Shown piece by piece: positions 47,899 to 57,284 of a stretch of 64,000 nt of DNA. A program made the translations under genes and the position numbers. The stretch lies in the NCBI GenBank assembly GCA_945883845.1, contig CAMCYI010000004.1, positions 117,797 through 181,796 on the forward strand, given 5' to 3'. The notes beneath the pieces are model-generated. The model made no database searches, was not told the DNA's origin, and saw nothing but the letters and a program-made list of their open reading frames with translations. Position 1 is the first letter of the stretch. Each line of letters opens with the position of its first letter. Source of the DNA: Bacteriovorax stolpii. GTDB taxonomy: Bacteria; Bdellovibrionota; Bacteriovoracia; Bacteriovoracales; Bacteriovoracaceae.

Positions 47899-48765
47899 TT
47901 ATTTTTTAATTTCTTCCATAAGCTTTTTGAGTTCCTGAAACGTCGAAGAATCTTTCCTGACAGCGTTCTTCTTAAAGTATTCATTCGGATTTTCCATGAA
48001 CTCAAGAAAAGTCACAATGGCCTTCGCTTTTTCTTCACGATCCTTAAAGGCAGGCAGCGGCAGCATCTTGGTCTTAGGATTGACCGCATTCGGTGTGAGA
48101 ATATACTTCAGGATGTAGGGCCCGCCTTTTTTCTCCAGGACCTTGCGCTTAACGAGGTCGACGCCGATTTCCCCGCCGTATTTCCCGATGGCGTGGCAGG
48201 AAATACAGTGCTGCTTGTAGTTCGCAAGCCCCATTGTAAGTTCCTTATCTTCAAGTCCTTCCTTGAGTGCAATTGCATGCTTAGTGATGAAATTGATCGC
48301 GATGATCTGGTAGGTGGTGCGCATCTCGAGGCGCTCACCATTTTTTTTTCCCGCCATATTCCACACGTGATAGAGGGGCCCGAGAGGGACAAGCATTTTC
48401 TGCGTTTTACTGAAGCGGACGAACTTCTGATTGTCGGCGCGGTCGTAGGCCATGATCGACATGTTCTCGATGATGCGACTCATCGGCTCGAGGTACTTGT
48501 ACTCAGTGGAAGAGATCAACTCAACTTCCGAGGCCTGTTCGTATTCCGGATAAACTTTCTTAAAAAGATAAGACGTTGGAACCCCCACATAGAGCTCAGT
48601 GGAGTTGGTGACGTGCTCAAAAAACTCAATGGTCTCGGATTTCATCTTGCGGATTTCATCCATGGACAGAGTCTGTTTTTTCACTCCATCCACTAATATT
48701 GTAATGTCCTCGGCGAAAAGGACCGGAGTGACAAGCATAAGAACAACGAATAAGAACGATTTCAT
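47899..48765 (-). CDS. exported c-type cytochrome with an N-terminal domain possibly related to the oxidoreductase molybdopterin fold
   Basis: Signal peptide; NYKQHCISCHAIGKYGGEIGVDLV heme site; N-terminal domain assignment weak. Confidence 0.6.
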   Translation of the reverse strand: MKSFLFVVLMLVTPVLFAEDITILVDGVKKQTLSMDEIRKMKSETIEFFEHVTNSTELYVGVPTSYLFKKVYPEYEQASEVELISSTEYKYLEPMSRIIENMSIMAYDRADNQKFVRFSKTQKMLVPLGPLYHVWNMAGKKNGERLEMRTTYQIIAINFITKHAIALKEGLEDKELTMGLANYKQHCISCHAIGKYGGEIGVDLVKRKVLEKKGGPYILKYILTPNAVNPKTKMLPLPAFKDREEKAKAIVTFLEFMENPNEYFKKNAVRKDSSTFQELKKLMEEIKK

Positions 48766-48813
48766 CATGCTAAAATTTTTACATTTTTTTGGATTTCCGT
48801 CCACGAAAGACCT

Positions 48814-50631
48814 TTATTCCTGAAATTGCCCGATCAGCCCCATAAACTCCTCGCCGTAATTCTCAAGCTTATTGTGCCCTACTCCGTGCACCATCAGGAA
48901 CTCGTCATCACTGGCGGGCATAAGCTGGCACATGTCGTGGAGCGACTTATCATTGAATACGATGTAGGAAGGCAAATTTTTCTCGCGGGCGATCTTGTTG
49001 CGCAGGTTCTTAAGGGCAGCGAACAAGGCATCGTTCCCGTGATTCGCTTCTTTGGCACTCGCGCGATGTCCGGATTTCTTCCCGCTCTTTTTCTCCGGGG
49101 CAAAGTCCTGCTTCCTAAGATTGAGCTTTTCTCCTCCCTGTAAAATCTGGAGGGATTTCTTGTTCAACGAGAGACTGCGATATTCCCAGTTCTTGATCTG
49201 GATGAAGCCGAGATTCAGGAGCTGGCGAAGGACGCTGTTCCAGTGCTCTTTGGGTTTATCGGCACCAATGCCGAAAACAGAAAGATTCTGGTGTCCGCGG
49301 TCGGTAACTTTCTGATTCTTGCTTCCACGGATAACATCGATGATGTGGCCGGCGCCATACATCTGCTCGGTCCGGTAAATGGTTGACATGATTTTTTGCG
49401 CATCGACGGTCGCATCCCACTGAACCGGTGGTTCAATACACGAATCACAGTACCCACACTCGCCATCGCGGTTCTCACCGAAATAGCGAAGGACATAGTG
49501 ACGACGGCAGTGAGCGGCCTCGCAAAGGGCCAGCATACAGTCGAGCTTGAAGCGCGCGACTTTCTTATACGATTCGTCGGCGTCGGTGGTCTCGAGCATC
49601 TGCGAGAGTTTCACCACGTCCTGGAGACCGTAGATCATCCATGCAGACGATTGTTTTCCATCACGGCCCGCACGGCCTGTCTCCTGATAATAACTTTCGA
49701 TACTTTTAGGCAAATCCAGGTGAGCAACAAAGCGCACATCCGGTCGATCGATCCCCATGCCGAAAGCAATTGTTGCGACCACAATAATTCTTTCTTCAGT
49801 ATTAAAAAGATGCTGGTTCTTTGATCTCTCTTCTTGCGAGAGTCCAGCATGATATGGAACGGCCGGATGCCCGAGTTTTTTGAGTGCAGCTGCCGTTCTT
49901 TCAACTTTATCCCGAGAGAGACAATACACAATGCCGGTATCATCAGGATGATTCGCCTTAATGAACTCATTAAGCTGAACCATCTCTTCTTTGCGCTCAA
50001 GGATCATGTACTTGATGTTAGGCCGGTCGAAACTCGAAACAAAAATCGAAGGATCCTTCATGCGAAGCTGTGCCGAAATATCAGTCCGTGTTTTCTCATC
50101 GGCCGTGGCGGTCAGGGCGATCACAGGTACACCAGGAAACTTATCTTTCAACTCTCCGAGACGGGTATAGTCTTTCCGGAACTCATGTCCCCACTGGGAT
50201 ACGCAGTGTGCTTCATCGATCGCAATCAACGACACCGACACCTGCGATAAAAATTCATCGAGGTGTCCGGAAAGAACTCCTTCCGGCGAGAGATAAATAA
50301 GCTTCACTTTGCCAGCGAGAACTTTATTTTTCGCTTTTTGTGATTCAGCATACGAGAGAGACGAGTTGAGGAAAAGGGCATCGACTCCATACTCTTTAAG
50401 GTTCATGACCTGATCGTGCATGAGCGAGATCAAGGGAGAGATCACAAGAGTGATACCATCAAGGTAAAGTGCGGGGATCTGGTAACAGAGAGATTTACCA
50501 CCACCTGTCGGCATGATCGCAAGGGTATCCTTGCCGTCGAGAATCGAATTGATTGCATTCAGCTGTTCAAAACGAAAGCTCTGGTAGCCGAAAGTTTCTT
50601 TGAGAATATGATGAAGTTTAGCTTCACGCAT
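48814..50631 (-). CDS. recQ: ATP-dependent DNA helicase RecQ
   Basis: FGYQSFRFEQLNAINSILDGKDTLAIMPTGGGKSLCYQIPAL, IDEAHCVSQWGHEFRKDY, QETGRAGRDG, HRDC-like C-terminus. Confidence 0.95.
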   Translation of the reverse strand: MREAKLHHILKETFGYQSFRFEQLNAINSILDGKDTLAIMPTGGGKSLCYQIPALYLDGITLVISPLISLMHDQVMNLKEYGVDALFLNSSLSYAESQKAKNKVLAGKVKLIYLSPEGVLSGHLDEFLSQVSVSLIAIDEAHCVSQWGHEFRKDYTRLGELKDKFPGVPVIALTATADEKTRTDISAQLRMKDPSIFVSSFDRPNIKYMILERKEEMVQLNEFIKANHPDDTGIVYCLSRDKVERTAAALKKLGHPAVPYHAGLSQEERSKNQHLFNTEERIIVVATIAFGMGIDRPDVRFVAHLDLPKSIESYYQETGRAGRDGKQSSAWMIYGLQDVVKLSQMLETTDADESYKKVARFKLDCMLALCEAAHCRRHYVLRYFGENRDGECGYCDSCIEPPVQWDATVDAQKIMSTIYRTEQMYGAGHIIDVIRGSKNQKVTDRGHQNLSVFGIGADKPKEHWNSVLRQLLNLGFIQIKNWEYRSLSLNKKSLQILQGGEKLNLRKQDFAPEKKSGKKSGHRASAKEANHGNDALFAALKNLRNKIAREKNLPSYIVFNDKSLHDMCQLMPASDDEFLMVHGVGHNKLENYGEEFMGLIGQFQE

Positions 50632-50851
50632 GAGTCGATCCTTTGAGAGGTCTCACCAGATCTTCGAGCCCGTTGACTTTGATCTCGTACAAAAGCCCCA
50701 GGAGATCTCCGAGTTTCCCTTCCGGAAAACCCTGGCCATAAAACCAGACAACATACGGCTCAGGCAAATCGATAAGGAGTGTTCCGCGATGTTTACCAAA
50801 CGGCATTTCCATCGTCGCGAGTTTCACGAGTTCATTCTGTTCAATGTTCAT
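50624..50851 (-). CDS. DUF3820-family protein
   Basis: MPFGKHRGTLLIDLPEPYVVWFYGQGFPEGKLGDLLGLLYEIKVNGLEDLVRPL. Confidence 0.8.
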   Translation of the reverse strand: MNIEQNELVKLATMEMPFGKHRGTLLIDLPEPYVVWFYGQGFPEGKLGDLLGLLYEIKVNGLEDLVRPLKGSTHA

Positions 50852-51025
50852 ATGTGAGAATTCTGGCACACAATACCCTGCTCCGTCCCTCAGGAATTCG
50901 GAAAATCTTGGGGCCTCAACTCTGAGGTGACAGTTCTCTGACGCCTTTATAAGTTTTCTGTTTACCTGAGATGAGTCTAAGAGAAGTTTATCCTTAACCG
51001 TCGTTTATAATGCTAAAATGCATTC

Positions 51026-52285
51026 ATGAAACGCATCGAAAAATTGAAAAGTTCTTCCCTCAGCCGGGGTCTCTTTGCCGCCAAGTCCGCCCTCCGAATG
51101 GTGCCTTCATTTTTGAGTGGTGAAGAAAATCCCCGGGAACTCTTTACAAGTCTCATCGGGAAAAGCATTGAACAGTTCGTGAATGAAGTGGGTGAACTCA
51201 AAGGAAGTCTTCTCAAAGCGGCGCAGATTCTTTCCCTCTATGGCGAATACTATCTTCCCGCGGAGATCAATGAAGTTCTGAAGAAGGTTCAGTCCCAAGG
51301 CCATTTCCTTGGGTGGGATAAAATTTCTCCCTTGATCTCCGACAGACTTAAAACCGAACTCGACATCATCGACACACCGATCGCGGCCGCATCCATAGGC
51401 CAGGTTCACCGCGCGACGATCAGGGCGACAAATGAAAAAGTCGTCCTTAAAATCCAATACCCTGGTATCCGCAAAGCGATCGACATGGATATCTTCATGA
51501 TCAAATCGCTTCTCGGCATGGGTAAGATTCTGCCAAAAAAAATGAACATGGATGGGATCTACGAAGAAATCAGAAGAGTCCTCATTGAAGAGATGGACTA
51601 CATTTCCGAAGCAAAAAAGCACGCTGAATACAAGGCCCTGATGGAAAACGTCCCCGGCATCTACGTGCCGAAAGTCTACCGCGAATTTTCAGATGAAAAG
51701 ATTGTCGTCTCCGAATACATCGACGGCGAATCTCTCTCGGATCTCGACTTTGAAACGCTTCCACAGGAAGAGCGCAATCAGATCGCAAAAACTCTCTTCT
51801 CCCTTTTTTTCCGGGAGATCTATCGCGGCAACCTGATCCAGACTGACAGCCATGCCGGAAACTATCTCTATTATCAAAAAAATGTTGTGCTGATTGATTT
51901 TGGAGCAACTCTCTACTACGACGAGACATCTCTCTCGCGATACCGGGACCTCATACGCTTTGTTTTTCTAAAGGACAGGAAGTCTTTCTTTTCCGTCCTT
52001 AACAGCATCGCCACTGACGTTAAAATTAACGAGGATCTTTTGTGGGAGTATTGCCTGCTCGCTTCGGGTCCCCTCCACTCCCGCGACTACAACTGGGCGA
52101 CCACGACTCTTCCGGATGACATTTCTCCGAAGGCAATCGAACTCGTGAAGACGTCTTCTATCAGTACGCCGCCACATGAGTTTATTTTTCTCGACAGGAA
52201 ACTTCTCGGACTTTTTTCGCTACTCCGAAAGCTGAAAGCGCGATTTGATGTAAAGGCCGAGGTTGATGAGTTTCTTAATGTTTGA
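51026..52285 (+). CDS. ABC1/UbiB/AarF atypical kinase family protein
   Basis: KGSLLKAAQILSLYGEYYLP, TPIAAASIGQVHRATI, VVLKIQYPGI, QTDSHAGNYLYYQKNVVLIDFGA. Confidence 0.9.
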   Translation: MKRIEKLKSSSLSRGLFAAKSALRMVPSFLSGEENPRELFTSLIGKSIEQFVNEVGELKGSLLKAAQILSLYGEYYLPAEINEVLKKVQSQGHFLGWDKISPLISDRLKTELDIIDTPIAAASIGQVHRATIRATNEKVVLKIQYPGIRKAIDMDIFMIKSLLGMGKILPKKMNMDGIYEEIRRVLIEEMDYISEAKKHAEYKALMENVPGIYVPKVYREFSDEKIVVSEYIDGESLSDLDFETLPQEERNQIAKTLFSLFFREIYRGNLIQTDSHAGNYLYYQKNVVLIDFGATLYYDETSLSRYRDLIRFVFLKDRKSFFSVLNSIATDVKINEDLLWEYCLLASGPLHSRDYNWATTTLPDDISPKAIELVKTSSISTPPHEFIFLDRKLLGLFSLLRKLKARFDVKAEVDEFLNV

Positions 52286-52398
52286 GTTTTTTTCCTGTCA
52301 TGCCATCGAGAACGTGAAGGATTTCTTTTTTCTCGTTAATGATCCACACGTCGACGTGTTCGAGATCACTCACGTTCCCGCGCTCACCAACAGATGAG

Positions 52399-52416
52399 AA
52401 GGGCCTTAAGGCCCTT
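52399..52416. terminator. intrinsic terminator-like palindrome
   Basis: AAGGGCCTTAAGGCCCTT perfect palindrome between convergent genes. Confidence 0.65.
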
Positions 52417-52433
52417 TCATAATATCAGTTCTA

Positions 52434-53294
52434 TTAATGACGATAGTTAAAAGCTTCACGGTAAGCGTTGGCGAGTTCCCACTCAACCCAGAAATCTTTC
52501 ACAAGACCTTTCTTATCCAGTCTCTCCAGATCAAGCGGCTGATAATAATACATTGAACTTCGGAGCAGCATACACCAAGGAGCATCTGCATCTGTGCGAT
52601 GGTATTCGTAATCCGAGTACTTCTCAACATCCTTACAAACAGAATTATTCGCCATGAACACATCAGTCCACTCTTTCATCAGAAGTGGTTTCTTCGTGTA
52701 CCTCCAGTCCATCACGCGTTCAGTGACGACACCGTTTTCATTGGTCAGAACGTAAGGAGATACGTGGAACCACCAATCAAAATTAAATCGACGTATGTAC
52801 TTCGGAGTAAAGAACACAAAGATCTTCATCGGCTTGACGATGTGCTGGTTGTACATTTCCCACGACCAGACGTGCGCGCGGTTATAGCACTGAGATTCTG
52901 AGTTCGCTTTGCGGTTCATGCCTTTGTAAATCTCTGATGCCTTTTCAAGAGAAGGCAGAACTGTTGGAGCGTAAGTCTGTCCTCTGGTCACGCGGCTCGT
53001 GAACATCTTGTCTTCGAGATACTCCGGTGAAACTTTCAAAGTCTGTGCGGAAGTAATGTTGCGAGAATGATCAGTTGTAACACTCAGAAGATCACCATTC
53101 TTTGCAGCTGCTTCAAAAGCAGGTGCAAGTGATGAGTGCACTGGAAGAAAGGCCACGCGACCATTACTTAAAAGAACGAGAATTTTTTCCTGCCCGTTAC
53201 CATGATCGAGTTCACGAATAAGTGTCGTATACACGGCCCCGAATGATTGCAGGGCCAGCAAGAGACCCATACTTCCAAACATCAACTTCCACAT
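52434..53294 (-). CDS. exported protein-glutaminase-like (protein glutamine deamidase) protein
   Basis: Putative Cys-His-Asp triad in SQCYNRAHVW ... FNFDWWFHVSPYVLTNENGVVTERVMDWRYTKKPLLMKEWTDVF, resembling Chryseobacterium protein-glutaminase; ATG at 53294 with signal peptide. Confidence 0.65.
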   Translation of the reverse strand: MWKLMFGSMGLLLALQSFGAVYTTLIRELDHGNGQEKILVLLSNGRVAFLPVHSSLAPAFEAAAKNGDLLSVTTDHSRNITSAQTLKVSPEYLEDKMFTSRVTRGQTYAPTVLPSLEKASEIYKGMNRKANSESQCYNRAHVWSWEMYNQHIVKPMKIFVFFTPKYIRRFNFDWWFHVSPYVLTNENGVVTERVMDWRYTKKPLLMKEWTDVFMANNSVCKDVEKYSDYEYHRTDADAPWCMLLRSSMYYYQPLDLERLDKKGLVKDFWVEWELANAYREAFNYRH

Positions 53295-53511
53295 GCCTTT
53301 ACTCCTTGTTGAAGACATTAACTGAGATAAATGATGTGGGAGAAAGACCACTCCAGTCACCTAAAACAAGACTTAAGTTATTGAAATTACTTACTTTACT
53401 AAATTTGTAAACTTTACCTAAGCTCCCGTTTTATCTAGCGACGCATGTCCTCATTTGATACAACGCATCAAACTTTTCTGTTTCTACTTTTATCCTTACC
53501 AGGAGATGACG

Positions 53512-55188
53512 ATGAAAAAACACTTACTCTTAGTCTTGGGCCTTTCGGTTCTGACTACCTCGGCATTCGCGCAGATGACCGATGCCGACACTTGTGACGA
53601 AGATGATCCTACCCGTTGCGAAGAAAGAGAAAGTCGCACCAGCGATCCTTTAAAAACAATTTATCCTTATAAGCCTTTCTCAACAGCTGAGATCAATGCC
53701 CGTCTTACTAAAATTTATGAAGGTTCAAATTACCTGAACAACATTTACGAGATTGACCGCAGAGGTCTTACTCGTGCGAACACTCGTGTTCAGCCATGGG
53801 GCGGATCATTCTGGCCTGTTTATCAGGGCGGTATCGCTTCTTCATACCAGGAAATCGATTCTGAGATTTTCGTTACGACTTTGATGAGAAACCTGCGTTG
53901 GCAATCAAACGTTAACAACTATAAGAAGCGTGTTGAAAAGCTTCACCCAAGAATTAATGAACTCGATGAGAAAGAGCTTTCTAAACTTTCTCCTTCTGAG
54001 AAATATGACATCATCATTGGTGACACAAGCTTCGATCTTACAAACCGTGTGTGGGAATATACTGAGAATCGCGGTAGTAAGAAGAACTGGGGATTCCTTG
54101 CTTCAATCGATATGCCTTCTGAAGGGTACCGTTTACCGGATGCTTCTCAGTTCATGGCATTCTGGGAAGGGATCTGTCACGGTTGGGCACTCGGTGCCGG
54201 CTTTATTCCACGTCCAGAGCACACTGTTAACATCCAACTTCCAAACGGTAAGAACATGGCCGTTTATCCGTCTGACATCATGGCGCTCTCTTCTCAAGTC
54301 TGGGCGAACTCTGATCTCCAGGATAATGTGATCTTTGAAGGTAACCGTTGTAACAAGAAAAATCCTGATAAGGATAAACTTGGCCGTTACATCGATACAG
54401 AGATTGATGTCATTGCAGGCGACAAAACAGTTGAACCTCGTTGTGCTGATACTCACCCTGCGGTTTTCCACGTTGGTGTGATCAACGTCATGGGTGTTGA
54501 GGGCCGTCCGATCACTTACGATCACAACCCTAAAATGGCGATCGCAAACCAGCCTATGTCTGGTTATGAGTTCTCTTACTTTAACCCTGAGTCAGGTAAA
54601 GAAGGCGGTCTTCGCGAGTCAATGATCCCACGTTATAAATACGCTAAAGATCCATATGCTGTTTCTCGTAACCCTGAAGCTGTGTTCATTGTTGGTGTTG
54701 AAATGAACGCTAAGTACATCGACTGGGAACTTCCGAAGAAGAAAGAAACAAGCAAGCCTTCAGACGATAAGGTTGTTGATAACAAATTCATGTACGATCT
54801 CGAGATCGATCAGTACGGTCGTATCGTTGGTGGTCAGTGGCGTGTATCGAAGAAAGGCAAGCCTGAGTTTCTTGGCAAACAGTCAACGAACCAGCCCGAT
54901 TACTTCTGGCTCGCTCCAAGAAATTACAAGCAGTACTTCCAGCCTGTAGCTACTCTCCCTAAATGGAGTGGTCGTGGACTCGCTCCTCGTGAGTTCCTTG
55001 CTGAAGCACAAAAAGGTCACGCTTACGTTCGTAACATGAACTCAAAACGCGGCGGTCATAAGAAGTGTATGGTGATGCCGCTCGATAAGAAGAATCCTGT
55101 ACTCGAGGTTGACTGTGAGTTCAATGAACCACGTCCACGTCCGCTCATCAACGTTGTTGATCGCTTGACTGAATTGTCGAGACAGTAA
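53512..55188 (+). CDS. exported transglutaminase-elicitor-like protein A
   Basis: Signal peptide; FWEGICHGWALGAGFIPRPEHTVNIQLPNGKNMAVYPSDIMALSSQ ... PAVFHVGVINVMGVEGRPITYDHNPK; RBS AGGAG. Confidence 0.6.
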   Translation: MKKHLLLVLGLSVLTTSAFAQMTDADTCDEDDPTRCEERESRTSDPLKTIYPYKPFSTAEINARLTKIYEGSNYLNNIYEIDRRGLTRANTRVQPWGGSFWPVYQGGIASSYQEIDSEIFVTTLMRNLRWQSNVNNYKKRVEKLHPRINELDEKELSKLSPSEKYDIIIGDTSFDLTNRVWEYTENRGSKKNWGFLASIDMPSEGYRLPDASQFMAFWEGICHGWALGAGFIPRPEHTVNIQLPNGKNMAVYPSDIMALSSQVWANSDLQDNVIFEGNRCNKKNPDKDKLGRYIDTEIDVIAGDKTVEPRCADTHPAVFHVGVINVMGVEGRPITYDHNPKMAIANQPMSGYEFSYFNPESGKEGGLRESMIPRYKYAKDPYAVSRNPEAVFIVGVEMNAKYIDWELPKKKETSKPSDDKVVDNKFMYDLEIDQYGRIVGGQWRVSKKGKPEFLGKQSTNQPDYFWLAPRNYKQYFQPVATLPKWSGRGLAPREFLAEAQKGHAYVRNMNSKRGGHKKCMVMPLDKKNPVLEVDCEFNEPRPRPLINVVDRLTELSRQ

Positions 55189-55189
55189 A

Positions 55190-56431
55190 ATGAAAACTTT
55201 TCTCGGAACCATCCTTCTTCTTTCAGGTGCGGCCCACGCCCACCTGAAAGTGATCCCTGAATCAGAGAATACGCAATCTCTCTCTGGTTCAACGCGCGAG
55301 CTAACGTCACTCACGCAGATCGCTTCAGCTGGACTGAACTCCGGTGCTTCGGGCATCGATCTCTGGTCTGGCTCATACTGGCCGCAGTTCATGGGTTCAG
55401 TTGGAGTACGCTATCGTGACCCGGAGTTTGCAGCTCTTATGACTAAGGAAGCGCAGTACAAGTTCTTCAAGGAGCTCTTGGTTAAAAAACCGGCGTATTC
55501 TTATTCAAGCACGGACACTCTCTCACCGGCCGAAAAATATGATCTTCTCGTCGGCGATAATACGATGGCACTCACTGCCTATGCGTGGGGCCTTGGTGAG
55601 AAGAATGGCGGCAAAGAAGGCGGCAAAGTTCCTACCTGGCGCGGAATCTGTGATGGTTTTGCTTCTGCAGCTCAGATGATGCCTAGACCTGTAAGGTCCG
55701 TGACTCTCCGAAGTCCGATGAATCAGGCTATCACTTTCTATCCTGAAGACATCAAAGCTCTCGGTTCACTTTCTTATGCACGCTCACAGTCGAATCCGAT
55801 TTTTCTCGGTAAACGCTGTCTCTCAGGTGCTTTGTTTTTCACTGATGCCTGTGATGAAACAAACCCGGGTGCATTCCACAAAGCGATCATCAATCGCGTG
55901 GGTCGTTTGAAGAAATCTTTTATCGCCGATGTCTCTCCGGGCTCTGAAGTCTGGAACTACCCGGTGAAAAGCTATGAAGTATCGTTTTTCAACGTTTTCT
56001 CTGATGAGGCGAGTGCTGATTTCAAAACGGTGCTGGAAACTTTTGATAAGAAAAAGAAGTTCTCCAAACGCGAACGCCGCTCAAAAGAGACTGCTTACAT
56101 CGTCGGTGTTGAAATGAAAGTTAATTTCGTTGACATGCGATACCCACATTTAAAAGACATTGATGATTCAACGACTGATAAAGTGATGGAAATGAAGTAC
56201 GTCTACGATCTCGAGCTGGACCGCAACTTCAACATCCTTGGTGGTGAAAGTACGAGCAAGAATCTGCCGGATTTTATCTGGTCACCGAACGATCGCACGT
56301 ATCCACTGTCTGATGTTGAAGAAAGAAATCTTGTGCCGTCTGATAGGCTTAATGAGAAAGCGGCTCTGGCCTCGAAGCAGGGTCAGCCCCTGGCGAGTAT
56401 CATCGAAAAACTTTTCGAAGCTTCAAAATAG
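55190..56431 (+). CDS. exported transglutaminase-elicitor-like protein B
   Basis: WRGICDGFASAAQMMPRPVRSVTLRSPMNQAITFYPEDIKALGS ... PGAFHKAIINRVGRLKKSFIADVSPGSEVWNYPV; 1-bp gap from A. Confidence 0.6.
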   Translation: MKTFLGTILLLSGAAHAHLKVIPESENTQSLSGSTRELTSLTQIASAGLNSGASGIDLWSGSYWPQFMGSVGVRYRDPEFAALMTKEAQYKFFKELLVKKPAYSYSSTDTLSPAEKYDLLVGDNTMALTAYAWGLGEKNGGKEGGKVPTWRGICDGFASAAQMMPRPVRSVTLRSPMNQAITFYPEDIKALGSLSYARSQSNPIFLGKRCLSGALFFTDACDETNPGAFHKAIINRVGRLKKSFIADVSPGSEVWNYPVKSYEVSFFNVFSDEASADFKTVLETFDKKKKFSKRERRSKETAYIVGVEMKVNFVDMRYPHLKDIDDSTTDKVMEMKYVYDLELDRNFNILGGESTSKNLPDFIWSPNDRTYPLSDVEERNLVPSDRLNEKAALASKQGQPLASIIEKLFEASK

Positions 56432-56445
56432 TTACAAAAAAAAAG

Positions 56446-56461
56446 GCCGGAGCAATCCGGC
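56446..56461. terminator. bidirectional intrinsic terminator
   Basis: GCCGGA-GCAA-TCCGGC flanked by A and T runs. Confidence 0.85.
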
Positions 56462-56467
56462 TTTTTT

Positions 56468-57139
56468 TTAATGAAGAATAATCTGTCCTGCAAGATAGGC
56501 CGTCGCCATCTCATCCACAATATAACCGATCGCGTACGGAGCACTATCGTGCTCTGCCGCTGACTGGTGATCAAAACCGATTTTGTGCGTCCACTCGTGA
56601 GCTAAATTCCCAGCGACGTCACTTGGCCTGTAAGTCTTGAAGTATTTCCAGTTGATGTTAATCAGGTTCACATCCGGACTTGTGTATCCTATCACCCGCG
56701 ACCACCAGCTGTTATAGAGCTTAAGAAAAAAGTTCATCTCTCCGGCCGTGTCCTGCTGGAGTGTTTCTTTGCCTTCCATGAATATGTCATAGATCTCTTC
56801 ATTGGTGAGACCCTTATTGCTCGCAAAAGCGCGCTCGCCCTTCGTGTTCTTGAAGTTGATGACACGGTCTTTGAACTCCTCAGAATTCACAACCTTCTCT
56901 AGAACGTTAAAAGCCGAGTTGATTTTCAAACGGCTTGTTGTATCGAAGCCTTTGATACTCATGCCAACGACCTTAAGAGTCTTGGTCTCTGTCAGTCCTG
57001 GATCCTGATAGTCCCTCTCATGACCTAGAAAGACCCTGGCAGAGTGTTTCTGAGCACTGTCCTGCATCTCCTGAGGCCCTTTGTTAGACATCGCTGTAAC
57101 GGTGGCAATCAAGGAAATGGCGAGTATCAGGTTCTTCAT
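56468..57139 (-). CDS. exported metzincin-like zinc peptidase
   Basis: GNLAHEWTHKIGFDH (HExxHxxGxxH). Confidence 0.7.
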   Translation of the reverse strand: MKNLILAISLIATVTAMSNKGPQEMQDSAQKHSARVFLGHERDYQDPGLTETKTLKVVGMSIKGFDTTSRLKINSAFNVLEKVVNSEEFKDRVINFKNTKGERAFASNKGLTNEEIYDIFMEGKETLQQDTAGEMNFFLKLYNSWWSRVIGYTSPDVNLININWKYFKTYRPSDVAGNLAHEWTHKIGFDHQSAAEHDSAPYAIGYIVDEMATAYLAGQIILH

Positions 57140-57284
57140 TTTTCACATCCTTCTTCTGGTCTTGTAAAAGCCTCATCGGATGGAAATTTGAGAGTCATTC
57201 GGCATTAATTTTTAGTTAGGGATGGGGTAGGAAAATTATTCCCTAGCAACATAAAATCACCCTGTTTGGTGCTATGAAGGCACT

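Noticed and set aside
51107-51622. 171-aa minus-strand ORF
   Set aside because: Antisense to the UbiB-like kinase with conserved motifs on the plus strand.
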